A stretch of 64,000 nucleotides of DNA from an uncultured Arenicella sp. (GTDB lineage: Bacteria > Pseudomonadota > Gammaproteobacteria > Arenicellales > Arenicellaceae): contig CALIVT010000003.1 of assembly GCA_938048185.1 (NCBI GenBank), forward strand, positions 1 to 64,000, given 5' to 3'. This document shows positions 8,828 to 18,945 of the stretch, piece by piece; the first letter of the stretch is position 1; the number at the start of each line of letters is the position of its first letter. The notes under the pieces are model-generated. The model did not search any database and was not told the DNA's origin. It worked only from the letters and a program-made list of their open reading frames with translations. Position numbers and translations under genes: made by a program.

Positions 8828-8875
8828 TGTTAGTGTGTTCTCGGCATTCAATTCACTGATTTTCTAGCGCTAATT

Positions 8876-9274
8876 TTAATTGTCGTTAGCAAGCGCCTTA
8901 CGCAGTGTTTCAGGCATGGCGCTTAATTTAAACGAACTATGTTCCAAAGTCGCTAGTTTTATCAGCGCTTGGCAAAGTAATTGCTGTTGATTATAGATTT
9001 TCTGCTCTAGCACCAGCTTAACCTTACCCACTTGCAATGGCTCAAGGGTAACGGTTAGCTCGTCAAACAGCCGTGCCGGCAGGTCGTATTTAATGTCCGC
9101 TTCGCGCACCACAAACACGAGGCCACTATTTTCTTGAATATCAGCAATATCGAAGCCCAGAGAAGCAAGCCAATCGCAACGGCAGCGCTCCATGAAGTTT
9201 AGGTAATTTGAATGATAGACAATGCCGCCGGCATCGGTGTCTTCGTAGTAGACACGAATTTTTTTCTCGAACAT
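8876..9274 (-). CDS. ybgC: Acyl-CoA thioesterase YbgC
   Basis: Hotdog-fold 4-hydroxybenzoyl-CoA-thioesterase family, 132 aa. The signature YYEDTDAGGIVYHSNYLNFM holds the catalytic Asp. It is the usual first gene of tol-pal operons and hydrolyses short-chain acyl-CoA thioesters near the membrane. It starts immediately after the ruvB stop, so the ruv and tol genes appear to be one transcription unit here. Confidence 0.95.
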   Translation of the reverse strand: MFEKKIRVYYEDTDAGGIVYHSNYLNFMERCRCDWLASLGFDIADIQENSGLVFVVREADIKYDLPARLFDELTVTLEPLQVGKVKLVLEQKIYNQQQLLCQALIKLATLEHSSFKLSAMPETLRKALANDN

Positions 9275-10333
9275 TTAGTGCTCGTCGAACAATTTTGCTT
9301 GTGGACTTACAGCGACCTCAGTATTTGGGTCACTCGGCGCTTGTAGACCGAAGTAGGCCCAGGTGCGTTTGGTCACAACTCGACCACGCGGAGTACGCAT
9401 CATAAAACCTTGCTGAATTAAGTAGGGTTCAATAACGTCTTCAATCGTACCGCGTTCTTCACCAATTGCGGCGGCTAAGCTATCTATACCGACCGGGCCG
9501 CCGTCAAATTTCTCCATGATTGATTTAAGGAGTTGCCGATCCATCCAATCAAGACCATGCGGGTCAACCTCCATCATGTCGAGCGCTCTCATTGACATTT
9601 CTTCGGTGAGTCGACCGGTGCCTTTCACTTCCGCGTAGTCCCGAACCCGACGCAACAAACGATTTGCGATTCGCGGCGTACCGCGCGCGCGATTGGCGAT
9701 GGTTCTTACGCCGTCGTCCTCAGTGGGCACGCCAAGGATGTTCGACGACCGTTGTACAATACTGGTTAGATCGTCGGTATTGTAATACTCCAAACGCTGC
9801 ACTATACCAAAGCGATCACGCAACGGTGACGTCAACAAACCCGCGCGCGTTGTTGCACCGATCAACGTAAAAGGCGGTAGCGAGAGCTTGACGGTACGGG
9901 CGGCAGGGCCTTCACCAATCACAATATCTAACTCAAAATCTTCCATCGCTGGGTAAAGAATTTCCTCAACCACAGGGCTCAGGCGATGAATTTCGTCAAT
10001 GAACAATACATCATTTGGTTCAAGGTTAGTCAACACCGCGGCCAAATCACCCGCACGTTCAAGCACTGGGCCAGAGGTTTGGCGCATTTTGGTATTAAGT
10101 TCGCGCGCGATGATATTAGACAGCGTGGTTTTGCCAAGCCCTGGTGGGCCAAATAGCAATACATGATCCAGCGACTCTTTTCGAGAACGTGCAGCTTGAA
10201 TGAAAATAGATAACTGCTCTTTTAGCTTGGGCTGACCGACGAAGTCTTCTAAATATTCGGGCCTCAGTGCGCGGTCAACCACCTCTTCGTCGCCCATTTG
10301 TAGCTCAGGATTAATTGGGTTCTCGTCGATCAT
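9275..10333 (-). CDS. ruvB: Holliday junction branch migration ATPase RuvB
   Basis: AAA+ motor that drives branch migration with RuvA. Walker A is [14 protein letters not shown] and Walker B is [10 protein letters not shown]. Sensor 1 lies in [10 protein letters not shown] and the arginine finger in [10 protein letters not shown]. The C-terminal winged helix contains RTPRGRVVT. Length 352 aa is normal. It lies 3 bp after ruvA. Confidence 0.98.
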   Translation of the reverse strand: MIDENPINPELQMGDEEVVDRALRPEYLEDFVGQPKLKEQLSIFIQAARSRKESLDHVLLFGPPGLGKTTLSNIIARELNTKMRQTSGPVLERAGDLAAVLTNLEPNDVLFIDEIHRLSPVVEEILYPAMEDFELDIVIGEGPAARTVKLSLPPFTLIGATTRAGLLTSPLRDRFGIVQRLEYYNTDDLTSIVQRSSNILGVPTEDDGVRTIANRARGTPRIANRLLRRVRDYAEVKGTGRLTEEMSMRALDMMEVDPHGLDWMDRQLLKSIMEKFDGGPVGIDSLAAAIGEERGTIEDVIEPYLIQQGFMMRTPRGRVVTKRTWAYFGLQAPSDPNTEVAVSPQAKLFDEH

Positions 10334-10336
10334 GGT

Positions 10337-10939
10337 TTACAACACATTCCCAGAAAGCGTTCGTAGGGCTTGGCGAATGAGGTCTTCGCTTGAGAGGTCT
10401 TGCGGTAAACCACGCACCACACGACTGGCGTCAGCGGGCCGATAACCTAAGGACGCAAGCGCTTCGATCGCATCATTGCGAGCACTATTCGCACCACCCG
10501 ACTGCGCAGCGGCTTCAAGCGCGACGTCACCAAACTCTTTTTCCAAGCGGTCTTTCATTGCAACCACCAGCAAGGCAGCGGTTTTCTTGCCAATGCCAGG
10601 CACTTTGCAAAGCTGAGCGACATCTTCGTTTGCCATGCATTGCAATAACTCTTGAGGCGATAAGGTTGATAACACCGCCAACGCCACCTTCGGGCCAACA
10701 CCGTTGACTCGAATTAAGTTTCGAAATAAATCCCGTTGCTGCTTGCTGGAAAAACCATAGAGCAGCTGGGCATCTTCACGCACCACCATGTGCACAAACA
10801 CGGTAACACTTTCGCCTTCCGCCGGGAGATCATAAAAGGTGGTCATCGGCGCTTCGAGTTCATAGCCAACGCCGCTCACGTTAATCAATAGCGAGGGGGC
10901 CTGTTTTTCCAGCAAAACACCGCTTAGCCAAGCAATCAT
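10337..10939 (-). CDS. ruvA: Holliday junction DNA helicase subunit RuvA
   Basis: Tetrameric junction-binding subunit, 200 aa. The N-terminal OB fold begins MIAWLSGVLLEK. Helix-hairpin-helix motifs include VNGVGPKVALAVL and VPGIGKKTAALLV. The C-terminal RuvB-binding domain contains EALASLGYRPADA. Start ATG overlaps the ruvC stop (ATGA), so translation is coupled. Confidence 0.98.
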   Translation of the reverse strand: MIAWLSGVLLEKQAPSLLINVSGVGYELEAPMTTFYDLPAEGESVTVFVHMVVREDAQLLYGFSSKQQRDLFRNLIRVNGVGPKVALAVLSTLSPQELLQCMANEDVAQLCKVPGIGKKTAALLVVAMKDRLEKEFGDVALEAAAQSGGANSARNDAIEALASLGYRPADASRVVRGLPQDLSSEDLIRQALRTLSGNVL

Positions 10940-11442
10940 ACGGTGGCCTCTCGCAACGTGGTATTAATATGTTGATGATGAGCATGGCACACAGCGGCCG
11001 CTAAGGCATCAGAGGCATCTTCATCGGGTGCGACCCGTAAACTCAATAGCACTCGCATCATATGTTGCACCTGCGCTTTATCCGCTCGGCCTCGACCGAC
11101 CACGGTTTTCTTAATTTCAGTGGCACTGTACTCCACCACCGGCAGGCCATTATTCACGGCGGCCAGTACCGCCGCGCCACGCGCATGGCCTAGCACCAAC
11201 GCCGATTGAGGGTTTCTCGCTAGAAATACTTTCTCTATAGACACGACGTCAGGGCGAGTTTGCGCAATGATCGTCTGTAAGCGTGCGTAAATATCATGCA
11301 GGCGAATCGCTAAATCACCTTTGGGCAACGTCAACGACTCAGAGTAAATGTGCTTTAAGTCATTACCACGCGACTGAATAACCCCGACGCCAGTAATTCT
11401 AGAACCAGGGTCTATGCCCAGAATAGTGATCGCTTTAGTCAC
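10936..11442 (-). CDS. ruvC: Crossover junction endodeoxyribonuclease RuvC
   Basis: Resolves Holliday junctions. The first catalytic Asp is in ILGIDPGSRITG, the glutamate in SIEKVFLARNPQSAL and the last acidic pair in DEDASDALAAAVCHAH. GTG at 11442 gives 168 aa and leaves 10 bp after yebC. The frame is open to 11499 inside yebC, but the extra 19 residues do not resemble RuvC. Confidence 0.96.
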   Translation of the reverse strand: MTKAITILGIDPGSRITGVGVIQSRGNDLKHIYSESLTLPKGDLAIRLHDIYARLQTIIAQTRPDVVSIEKVFLARNPQSALVLGHARGAAVLAAVNNGLPVVEYSATEIKKTVVGRGRADKAQVQHMMRVLLSLRVAPDEDASDALAAAVCHAHHQHINTTLREATV

Positions 11443-11452
11443 GCGCAGGGGC

Positions 11453-12193
11453 CTAAGCCTCGTAGACCGATTCAGGAAAATCCGCGTTGGTATAGACATC
11501 CACCACGTCGTCTAAGTCCTCTAGGGCATCAACTAGTCTCAGCACTTTGACACCGTCGTCGTGACTTAGCGTAATTTCGTTCTCAGCGCGCTTGGTAACC
11601 TCAGACGACTCAACCGCCATGCCAGCAACATCTAATGCGCCCATTACCGCAACATAGCAGTTTGACGGACAATTGATTTCGACCGTGCCATCGTCATGGG
11701 TGACGATATCTTCAGCCCCGGCATCAAGCACAACATCCATCACCGCTTCTTCGTCGGCACCCTCGGCCATGATAATCACACCGAGAGATTCAAACATATA
11801 CGACACTGATCCTGATGTGCCTAAATTGCCGTTGTATTTGCTAAACGCATGTCGCACTTCGGCGACGGTGCGGTTCTTATTGTCGGAACTGCATTCAACC
11901 AAAATCGCAATGCCCGCTGGCGCATAGCCTTCGTAGCTCATGTCTTCGTAGCTAACCCCTTCGAGGTCACCGGTACCGCGCTTAATCGCCCGCTCGACAG
12001 TATCGCGCGTCATATTGACGCCTAATGCCTTGTCTACCGCAATGCGCAGTGCTGCGTTTGAGTCTACGTCGCCACCGCCTTCGCGTGCGGCCACCGTGAG
12101 TTCACGAATGTGCTTAGTAAAAAGTTTTCCGCGTTTCGCATCTTGCGCCGCCTTGCGGTGCTTAATGTTAGCCCACTTACTATGTCCTGCCAT
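11453..12193 (-). CDS. yebC: YebC/PmpR family protein
   Basis: 246 aa, starting at the strongly conserved MAGHSKWANIKHRKAAQD. The frame is open 23 codons further upstream, but those residues are not family-like. YebC-family proteins act as DNA-binding regulators in some bacteria, and related members help translation of difficult proline stretches; which applies here cannot be told from sequence. The position just before ruvC is the usual one. Confidence 0.96.
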   Translation of the reverse strand: MAGHSKWANIKHRKAAQDAKRGKLFTKHIRELTVAAREGGGDVDSNAALRIAVDKALGVNMTRDTVERAIKRGTGDLEGVSYEDMSYEGYAPAGIAILVECSSDNKNRTVAEVRHAFSKYNGNLGTSGSVSYMFESLGVIIMAEGADEEAVMDVVLDAGAEDIVTHDDGTVEINCPSNCYVAVMGALDVAGMAVESSEVTKRAENEITLSHDDGVKVLRLVDALEDLDDVVDVYTNADFPESVYEA

Positions 12194-12357
12194 GATGTTA
12201 CCGTTCTGGTGTTGCTTAAAACACCCTATTCTAACATTGGCGACAGACCGTGCGTAGATCAATTACTACTTTGAGCGCTATCGACTTTGCGGTTAACCTT
12301 GGCGAGACAGTAACGCTTAATTCAACGATGCCGAGCTGCAATCAGCTCAGACAAACA

Positions 12358-12564
12358 TCAATCTAAACGAAAACCCACTTTCAGGGTTACTTGGAAATGC
12401 GCCACGGCACCATCGACAATATGGCCTCGAGTATCGATCACCTCAAACCAATCTAAATTTTTCAACGATTTCGACGCCTTATCAATCGCATTTTTAATCG
12501 CGTCATCAACACCGGTCTTCGATGAACCAACAATTTCGACTTTCTTATAGGTATGTTCACTCAT
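12358..12564 (-). CDS. Dodecin family flavin-binding protein
   Basis: 68 aa with the dodecin pattern: KKVEIVGSSKTGVDDAIKNA, a Trp in the flavin-stacking position (NLDWFEV), and RGHIVDGAVAHFQVTLKVGF. Dodecins assemble into dodecamers that store or buffer flavins. The gene lies 63 bp after the M48 protease gene and 164 bp before yebC, so it may be independently transcribed. Confidence 0.93.
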   Translation of the reverse strand: MSEHTYKKVEIVGSSKTGVDDAIKNAIDKASKSLKNLDWFEVIDTRGHIVDGAVAHFQVTLKVGFRLD

Positions 12565-12627
12565 ACAGATTGCTCTATTATTATTTAGATTAATGAAGCG
12601 TAAACGTAAAACACGCCAACTGAGTGT

Positions 12628-14070
12628 TTAGTCTTCGAGTTTTTCCTTACGCAATTTCTTGATCCACGTGCCCGGTTCCGCCTCACCTTTCGGGTAATAG
12701 CCGTTTAGTACACGCAGCGCAGTCTCTACATCTTGTCCGTCAAACCCCTTGGTTTGTCGCGCTAAGCTTGAAAATGATTGGCCCGGCTCTAAACGCTCGT
12801 AATAGAGCTTGGTGACCATCGTTGAGGTCTTGTCTTTCGGATTCATACGTCGAAAGCTACGAATGATGCCGACAAACGTCGCATCTTGCTTTGCGGTAAT
12901 CACGTTGTTTTTCGCAATGCCTTGGAAATGAAATGTATTCCTTGCAACCTTAGCAAGTGCGACACGCTGGGCAGGAACAGCGCCGAGCGTCCCTAAATCA
13001 CGCTGAGAATCCCGATGAATTTTCTCAGGGTTCAGCAAATTTGGATACTTTGCTTTAATTGCGTCCAGACTGCTTTGCTTCTTATCGACCGTGCGCTCAA
13101 TCTCAATTTTCATCTGTACGGTTTTATCCGCGTCCTTGAGAATAATCTTTGACCCTTTGAGTTCAAAACTCCAGGTTTCGGGACGCAAAAATGTTATCCC
13201 AAGCGTTTCGTTGCTGTACCGCTTGAAACCTTTCGGGTTCACTTTTGCATAACTGGGCCCGAAAATTAAGCCTTCTACGGCATCACGGTATTCATCGCGG
13301 CCAATAATGCTTTCGCCTGGGGGCAGTTCACCTGCGGTATCGATCACTCTCTGCAGACGTCGATCTTCGCGCGGATGGCTCGCCCGCAAGCCGTGGTGGG
13401 TCACGGTATTGGCACCCACACCTGCAACAAATTTCGAAACATCAAATACTTGAGACAAACCGGAGATTAGGGCGGTCGGTTCATAGCCAGCCTTGTACAT
13501 ATAACTGGCACCAAATTGATCGGCCTCTAATTCAGCCGCGCGGCGATACTTAGAGAAACTAACCTGATTTTGAGTGGCGATTGCATTGCCAACGCTACTG
13601 TTGCCCGCCAAGATACTGGCCAGCGTTGCCAATACACTCGAACCAATCTGTTTGCGGCGGCTCTCAGCTATATGCTGGCCAACGTTATGCCCTATTTCAT
13701 GGCCTATCACGCCAGCAAGCTCTGCTTCCGAGTTAAGCGCCATAAACAGACCGCGATCTATATAAACCACCGGAATGCCGATTACCGAGGCGCCTGGCTG
13801 AGGGTTATCACGGATAATAAAGGCATACTTACGCCCCGCGTGCGCGCTTTGGGCTAACACGCGCTCGCCCACTTTGGTGACGTATGCCTCTAGCTTTTGG
13901 TCACGATATTCAGAGAAAGGTTGCAGGTATTGAAGGTGTTTTTTCAGCTGCGACTTCGAGAGGTGTGCGAGCCTCGCGTCGACACCTCCTTGATCTGAGC
14001 GCTCTTTATTTTGATCCGCCAACGAAGTGACGCAATACAAAAGGATAATTAGAGGTAGAAAATATTTCAT
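12628..14070 (-). CDS. M48 family periplasmic metalloprotease
   Basis: 480 aa with a signal peptide (about 1-18). The zinc motif is HEIGHNVGQH (HExxH) around residue 124, and the third ligand is in AAELEADQFGASYM. This is the BepA/YfgC or LoiP type of periplasmic peptidase, which acts in outer-membrane protein quality control. A middle domain (TLGITFLRPETW) and a C-terminal region (LEPGQSFSSLARQTKG, possibly LysM-like) replace the TPR domain of BepA, so it is not BepA itself. It is the last gene of the vWA/ExbB-like cluster, 9 bp after a lipoprotein gene, and may process cluster proteins. Confidence 0.88.
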   Translation of the reverse strand: MKYFLPLIILLYCVTSLADQNKERSDQGGVDARLAHLSKSQLKKHLQYLQPFSEYRDQKLEAYVTKVGERVLAQSAHAGRKYAFIIRDNPQPGASVIGIPVVYIDRGLFMALNSEAELAGVIGHEIGHNVGQHIAESRRKQIGSSVLATLASILAGNSSVGNAIATQNQVSFSKYRRAAELEADQFGASYMYKAGYEPTALISGLSQVFDVSKFVAGVGANTVTHHGLRASHPREDRRLQRVIDTAGELPPGESIIGRDEYRDAVEGLIFGPSYAKVNPKGFKRYSNETLGITFLRPETWSFELKGSKIILKDADKTVQMKIEIERTVDKKQSSLDAIKAKYPNLLNPEKIHRDSQRDLGTLGAVPAQRVALAKVARNTFHFQGIAKNNVITAKQDATFVGIIRSFRRMNPKDKTSTMVTKLYYERLEPGQSFSSLARQTKGFDGQDVETALRVLNGYYPKGEAEPGTWIKKLRKEKLED

Positions 14071-14079
14071 TGTAAAAAA

Positions 14080-14755
14080 CTATTGATTCACCTTTAGGGC
14101 ATTCGGATCTTTGGCAAAGAAGCGTACCAACTGCTTCCCCATACCTTGACAGGCGTCACCTTGAACTTGGGCCAACAAAGGAATAGGTATCACGAACGCC
14201 GGCATGTATGACGTGCCTACGGCCTCGGTGCTAACGCGGCCGACCTCGTCGAATGTTTTTAAGTCCCAGATCGTAGTTTCGTAGTCGCTGGTGTCTTCCC
14301 AAGTGCCGAAACCAAAACAACCACCACCGCCTGGCCCAATTGAACAGGTCATGCTGCCTGACGAATTGGTTCGCTCGGTAGAGCCTTCAACCCAAACAAA
14401 GTAGCGAATGTTCATTGCATCTATTTTCTCAGCCACCAGCGGATTGTCTAACACCTTACGAAGCTTCTCGGGGTGCAATGGTGCTGTTCGAGCCTCGAAC
14501 CAAGGGTAAAACGCGTCAACAAATTCGGGCTCAGGAATAATACGAACATTTTGAGTGCCGCGTTGTAAACGCCCACCGATGCACGCTACCAACGAGCCTT
14601 CAGTTTGAATCTCAGCCGTTTGGTGACGCCCTAAGACGACCATTGCGTCGCCCTCGATAAGTTCGACGGTGTCTTTGAGGCGTACTTGATCGATGTTAAT
14701 TGTGGTACACGCTGATAGCACCAATAGATATGCGCTTAACGCAATTAATTTTAGA

Positions 14756-14769
<14 letters not shown>
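14080..14769 (-). CDS. Lipoprotein of unknown function
   Basis: 229 aa. The signal peptide ends in the lipobox LSAC. The mature part has several Cys residues (VACIGGRL, MTCSIGPGGGGCFGFG, GDACQGM) that could form disulfides in the periplasm, and a glycine-rich loop. I do not recognise the family. Its start overlaps the end of the preceding lipoprotein gene by 14 bp, so both are translated together as part of the vWA/ExbB-like cluster. Confidence 0.8.
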
Positions 14770-15530
<761 letters not shown>

Positions 15531-15541
<11 letters not shown>

Positions 15542-16529
15542 TATTAAGCCCTATAAATGTTCCGTTATTCTGCTCAGCCAGTTCGCGCATCAAAGTTGCG
15601 TAGCGCATTTGTGAGCTATTAATACCAGGGTCTTGCATCAACAAAACCGGAAAGCCAACCCCGTGTATGCGCACCAACGTATCACCTTTGCGGTTACGTT
15701 TGTTCAATTCTTCGACAATTTTTGTGACACGGCGAATGGATCGACCTTGGTAATCATCGCCCATTACATACAAACTTATTTTCTTGTTCTTATCATAATG
15801 CTGGCGAATAGCATTAGTAATGCCGCCTACCGGTGTTGAAGTACTGAACGCTGACCAAGTGGACAACTTACTGACAATGCTGCGACGACGACTGGGTGAG
15901 TCGGGTAGAAATTTACCGCGATAACTCGGGAACATATAAATACCCTCATTGTTCATCACCTGTATACCCTTAACCGTCGGATAGATCGCCAAGATGTTCC
16001 GGACCTCTCGAACCAAACGCCCCCAAGCGTTCGAGGTCATACTGCCAGAACTATCAATAATAAAAATAATATACTCCGAATCGACTGGAACGCCAGCTAT
16101 GTATTCGTTTGCCTTTTTCCGACCTTGCAACAAACGCTTCATTTCACGGGTGAGTGTTTGCAGCGCAATTTGCAAGTCTTCCGCCTGCGTGGCGTCTTCG
16201 GCACCTTGATCCTCGGAGCTTGGTTTACGCGAATTCAGTGTGTCAAACTCGCTACGCAGAATGGCAACGCGGCGCTTATCTTTACCCAGCTGTTCTTGTT
16301 TCGCGTTTAGTTCGGTTTCTAAAAAATTCACTTGGCCACGAATTTCAAACAGGCGCTCCTGCAATGCGCGCACCAAGCCTTTATCTTGAATTAGCGATTC
16401 TTCGAGCACCACCGGCGGATTAGGCCGCACGATAACCAGTAGCAACACGATGGCACCAAAGCCACAGCAAATAATATCCAAGAAGGATATGTTTGCATCT
16501 TCTAAGCCGCGACGACGCCTTCGACTCAT
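15531..16529 (-). CDS. Membrane-anchored von Willebrand A protein 2
   Basis: 332 aa from ATG 16529, which overlaps the stop of the previous vWA gene as ATGA; the frame is open to 16586, but that start lies inside the other gene. An Arg-rich N terminus (inside-positive) precedes one membrane segment, NISFLDIICCGFGAIVLLL, with Asp at residue 18. A coiled coil follows (about 45-110), then a vWA domain with the MIDAS motif DSSGSM. The domain would lie in the periplasm. It is paired with a second vWA gene of the same layout and an ExbB-like gene, which suggests an ExbD/TolR-like stator role; that is an inference. Confidence 0.87.
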
Positions 16530-17605
16530 GGCCAATCTCTCGCTGGTGTTATGTAGGAACCGCGGGTTTGAATCGCTAAGCGCCAAAAGGATGCCGCCGC
16601 GTATGGGTCGCCTTCGAGCGGCAATAAGAACGTATTCACCGGAATACCTGGAATAAGTGTCTTGATGGCCGACCGAAAAGTCCGCAGTCGCTCAATGCCG
16701 CTGATCGTGCCCGATTTAGGACTTTTATCGCCAAGAGTTGGTAGACCGTCGGTAATCAAAAATATGTTGTCGGGCTTAGGCGTCATCGCCATCGCCATTG
16801 CAAACACTTTGTGCATATTCGTGCCGTTCTCAGGCACTACCTTGCCAACACCTTGCACGGCTGAAGCGACGGATGCGCGATCACCCACTTCGTACCATTC
16901 ATTAACTTCGTTACCAAACACAGGCTTCACATCTTCGTTAAAGCTCAGCACTTGAAAGTCGCTAGACAATGGTAGGTTAGCGACAACCCATTGCGCAATC
17001 GCGAGTGTGCGCTGCCATTTTTCCGATTGCCGCTTAAGTGAATCACTCATGTTGCGGCGACGCAGAATATTAACAATGGTTTCATCGAGCATACTCGATG
17101 ACGCATCAACAAGAATAAGCACATTCTCACCACCAAGCTTAATACCGGTAAGGTATTGTCGTTCACCCTCGCCCGTAAATTCGTACGCTTTGTTACCCGC
17201 CGGCACGGTAGTTTCAAGTGCCTCTTTTTGTTTTTCAAGACGCGCAATTTTGGCTTTTAAGCCGGGCACGTCGATCACCGAGTCTGGTTGAATTTCTTCG
17301 AGTAAACTTTTGAGTTCCTTAATTTCTTCAGAAATTTTTCGCGCCAAACCTTGCGCGGTTACAGTTTCGTCGGTGACGTCACTAATCGTGTTGCGGATAC
17401 GAACTAAGTTTTTCTCGCCAACCAGAATTTCTTCTTCTAGCAAGCTAATTTCGGACAGGTCTTGCGGGTCTTGATTGGGAACCGGTGAATCAACCACGTG
17501 CTTTAGCAATAAGAAAATCAACACGGCGGCACCTAAGCCACAGGACATAATATCCAAAAACGACAGGCTAAAGGTTGACGTGTTGCGAATTTTCTTGCGT
17601 GCCAT
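16526..17605 (-). CDS. Membrane-anchored von Willebrand A protein 1
   Basis: 359 aa. A basic N terminus leads into a single membrane segment, SLSFLDIMSCGLGAAVLIFL, with Asp at residue 18 as in its neighbour. Residues 50-150 are predicted coiled coil (two Glu/Lys-rich stretches). The vWA domain starts at about residue 160 with MIDAS DASSSM and continues with ITDGLPTLGD. Orientation by charge places the vWA domain in the periplasm. It lies 18 bp after the Hsp70-like gene. The TM Asp is placed like that of TolR (PYIDVMLVLLIIF), which suggests a proton-coupled partner for the ExbB-like protein. Confidence 0.87.
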   Translation of the reverse strand: MARKKIRNTSTFSLSFLDIMSCGLGAAVLIFLLLKHVVDSPVPNQDPQDLSEISLLEEEILVGEKNLVRIRNTISDVTDETVTAQGLARKISEEIKELKSLLEEIQPDSVIDVPGLKAKIARLEKQKEALETTVPAGNKAYEFTGEGERQYLTGIKLGGENVLILVDASSSMLDETIVNILRRRNMSDSLKRQSEKWQRTLAIAQWVVANLPLSSDFQVLSFNEDVKPVFGNEVNEWYEVGDRASVASAVQGVGKVVPENGTNMHKVFAMAMAMTPKPDNIFLITDGLPTLGDKSPKSGTISGIERLRTFRSAIKTLIPGIPVNTFLLPLEGDPYAAASFWRLAIQTRGSYITPARDWP

Positions 17606-17623
17606 TCGTTCTAAGGCCTCGTG

Positions 17624-18940
17624 CTAAATCACCTGGATGACAGTAATTACACCGTCAGCCAAATGTGACCCTAAGCGGTCATTGGGCTTTAACATGGTAC
17701 GGCCCTCGTCATTCATGACGAACAATTGACCCCCGGTCAGCAAATTGTTGACGTTCGCTGCGCCGCCGACTTTCACGCTTAAGCTATTGTCGTGCATTGA
17801 TACTTCTGCCTCACTGATGGCAATCGCTTTGCCAGCGCTTAGTAAGTGCGTAGCGGCGTGTGATGCGACACCTAAGACGCTTGCTTCTTTGCTCGCGTTT
17901 GGCTTTGCGCCTGGCGTTGGCTGATGGCTCGTTTTGCGGTCTGCACTTGGTAACGATACGTCGGTTTGGTACACCACTGAACGTCCGTCACCGGCATCAC
18001 TTATCAGTGCGTCAATGTCGCGTTCAGGTGCGCCCTGCACTAACTCGATACCTGCAGCGTCTAAACCTGCGAGCGACGCACTGCCAAACGCAGAATTAAG
18101 ATCGATTAACGTTTTACCGGCACTGGCTTGTGCTAGGCGTTGAGTGAAGCCACTCAATAAAGCCTGCCACTCTTTTGTGTCTAATGAGGTGCTGTGCAAT
18201 TTACTTTGATGCTCGACGCCGATATTCGCTTTACCATGCGCGGCAATTTGCTCCGCAATTTTCGGCAGCTGATCAAATAATTGCTGCTCGGTGCTGGCGT
18301 CATGTAAAGGGTCAAAGCGATCATTCTGAATGAAGCTATGTTGCAAACCCTTCAACAGCGTTTCTTGCATAAGGTGTATGCCAACGTCTTGAATTATCTC
18401 GACCTCGCCTAAGGTCACCGAGCCATCAGCAACAGTAAGACGTGAACTTACAGTTTGATGTAACTGCACGTCATGATGAAGATAGTCTCCCTCATTAGCC
18501 TGGTCGGACGACAACGCACCCGATGCAAGCGCCAAGCTCGCTTTGTTTAGCAACCCTCTGATTCGCAAATCGCAGGCCTTAGCGACACCTAATAGCAATT
18601 GCAAGTTTTCGGACCGGTAATGGGACGGCACAACTAAGACCAAGTCGTCTAGATTAAACTGCTGCTTGAGTTGGCTTAAGTGTTGCCAAATCAAATCGGC
18701 TGCATGCCGCATACCGGCGATATTGCTACTGATGGCACTTTGGTCACACTGCATCCAATAGCGGTTATTGATCTCTTGAGGTGCCAGGCGACAGCGTTTT
18801 ATCGCTGAGCTCTGAGCATCGCCGCCGAGGTCAAAGTGTACCGACTCGTTAGCTAACCACGCATAACCTTGGCTCGCAAATTGCTCGCGCTCTTTTCGCA
18901 GCAGCAATTTATTGTCATTGATGTGAAGCACGTCGACCAT
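17624..18940 (-). CDS. Divergent Hsp70/actin-fold (ASKHA) protein
   Basis: 438 aa, no signal peptide, so cytosolic. Segments match the Hsp70 order: LVLVVPSHYRSENLQLLLGVAKA resembles the VPAYF...A helix, followed by LRIRGLLNKASLALA in the place of the NEPTAAALA motif, and VTLGEVEIIQDVGIHLMQETL in the place of the DTHLGGEDFD region. The first phosphate loop (DxGTTNS) is not recognisable and the key glycines are largely changed, so ATP binding is doubtful. It lies between the ExbB-like gene (5 bp) and vWA protein 1 (18 bp), which suggests that it acts with them on the cytosolic face. Family assignment is by my own alignment. Confidence 0.65.
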   Translation of the reverse strand: MVDVLHINDNKLLLRKEREQFASQGYAWLANESVHFDLGGDAQSSAIKRCRLAPQEINNRYWMQCDQSAISSNIAGMRHAADLIWQHLSQLKQQFNLDDLVLVVPSHYRSENLQLLLGVAKACDLRIRGLLNKASLALASGALSSDQANEGDYLHHDVQLHQTVSSRLTVADGSVTLGEVEIIQDVGIHLMQETLLKGLQHSFIQNDRFDPLHDASTEQQLFDQLPKIAEQIAAHGKANIGVEHQSKLHSTSLDTKEWQALLSGFTQRLAQASAGKTLIDLNSAFGSASLAGLDAAGIELVQGAPERDIDALISDAGDGRSVVYQTDVSLPSADRKTSHQPTPGAKPNASKEASVLGVASHAATHLLSAGKAIAISEAEVSMHDNSLSVKVGGAANVNNLLTGGQLFVMNDEGRTMLKPNDRLGSHLADGVITVIQVI

Positions 18941-18945
18941 GATAC

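Noticed and set aside
12628-14070. The M48 protease as BepA/YfgC
   Set aside because: The C-terminal TPR domain of BepA is absent; a different C terminus is present.
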